From assembly GCA_003538495.1 (NCBI GenBank), contig DPSD01000594.1, forward strand, positions 1 to 13,370: a stretch of 13,370 nt of DNA, written 5' to 3'. This stretch comes from Accumulibacter sp. (lineage in GTDB: Bacteria > Pseudomonadota > Gammaproteobacteria > Burkholderiales > Rhodocyclaceae). The notes under the pieces were generated by a model. It had not been told where the DNA came from and did no database searches. It saw only the letters and a list, made by a program, of their open reading frames with translations. A program made the position numbers and the translations under genes. Position 1 is the first letter of the stretch, and every line of letters begins with the position of its first letter. Below are positions 13,292 through 13,370 of the stretch, piece after piece.

Positions 13292-13348
13292 TTATCCTCT
13301 TTCAGCACGCTGATCAGGCTGAAACTGAATTCGGTTCATCTTGGCCAC
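13292..13348 (-). pseudogene. Truncated N-terminus resembling an IS1595-family transposase
   Basis: On the minus strand a GTG at 13348 (or ATG at 13339) preceded by a purine-rich GAGAGGAGAG stretch opens a short frame starting VAKMNRIQFQP and stopping after seven more residues at a TAA. The beginning MNRIQFQP matches, from memory, the first residues of many proteobacterial IS1595-family transposases, which usually continue GLSxPEF. Here the match stops abruptly, so this looks like the 5' end of a transposase gene left after deletion. Only about eight residues support the call, and no inverted repeat was identified, so it may be chance. If real, it marks the right flank of the island as a site of past insertion. 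Confidence 0.35.
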
Positions 13349-13370
13349 CTCTGCTCTCCTCTCGGTTCGA

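Noticed and set aside
1..13370. CRISPR arrays, tRNA or rRNA genes, phage genes
   Set aside because: No spaced direct repeats, no tRNA-like cloverleaf sequence and no phage proteins were seen.

Overview
The window is GC-rich and carries almost nothing but inner-membrane cation transport genes and their accessory genes. The gene content, GC-rich codon use and Gram-negative-type operons suggest a proteobacterium, perhaps a betaproteobacterium. That is inference; nothing here fixes the taxon.

Layout. Bases 1-370 hold no gene I can recognise. Bases 371-7478 form one tightly packed plus-strand operon: a 51-residue membrane ORF of unknown function, then an Mrp/Mnh-type cation/proton antiporter set in the order E, F, G, MbhD-like (DUF4040), a fused MbhE-like+MrpB protein, C, and three consecutive NuoL/M/N-like proteins (D1, D2, D3). 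Every junction is a short overlap, mostly ATGA, so the genes are probably translationally coupled. A convergent minus-strand block follows: a tandem-domain universal stress protein (7694-8581), preceded on its own strand by a KefB/YbaL-like CPA2 exchanger with an NAD-binding RCK domain (8578-10236), coupled by ATGA. A hairpin-rich gap (10237-10430) separates this pair from a P2-type cation ATPase (10431-13139, minus strand). At the right edge is a short fragment resembling the start of an IS1595-family transposase.

How the genes fit together. The Mrp module probably exchanges Na+ (or another cation) for H+, or forms the membrane arm of a larger energy-coupling complex. There is no single large MrpA here: its parts occur as separate genes, in the order used by archaeal membrane-bound hydrogenase (Mbh) modules, yet no hydrogenase or redox gene lies in the window. 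The CPA2 exchanger and the P-type ATPase add ligand-gated K+/H+ or Na+/H+ exchange and ATP-driven cation export, so the region reads as an ion and pH homeostasis island.

Most unusual points: D3 has lost the conserved TM5 glutamate of the proton channel; the P-type ATPase lacks the TM6 aspartate expected of a Ca2+ pump; an uncharacterised small membrane ORF is coupled to mnhE; and a perfect 20-bp palindrome lies between the ATPase and exchanger genes.
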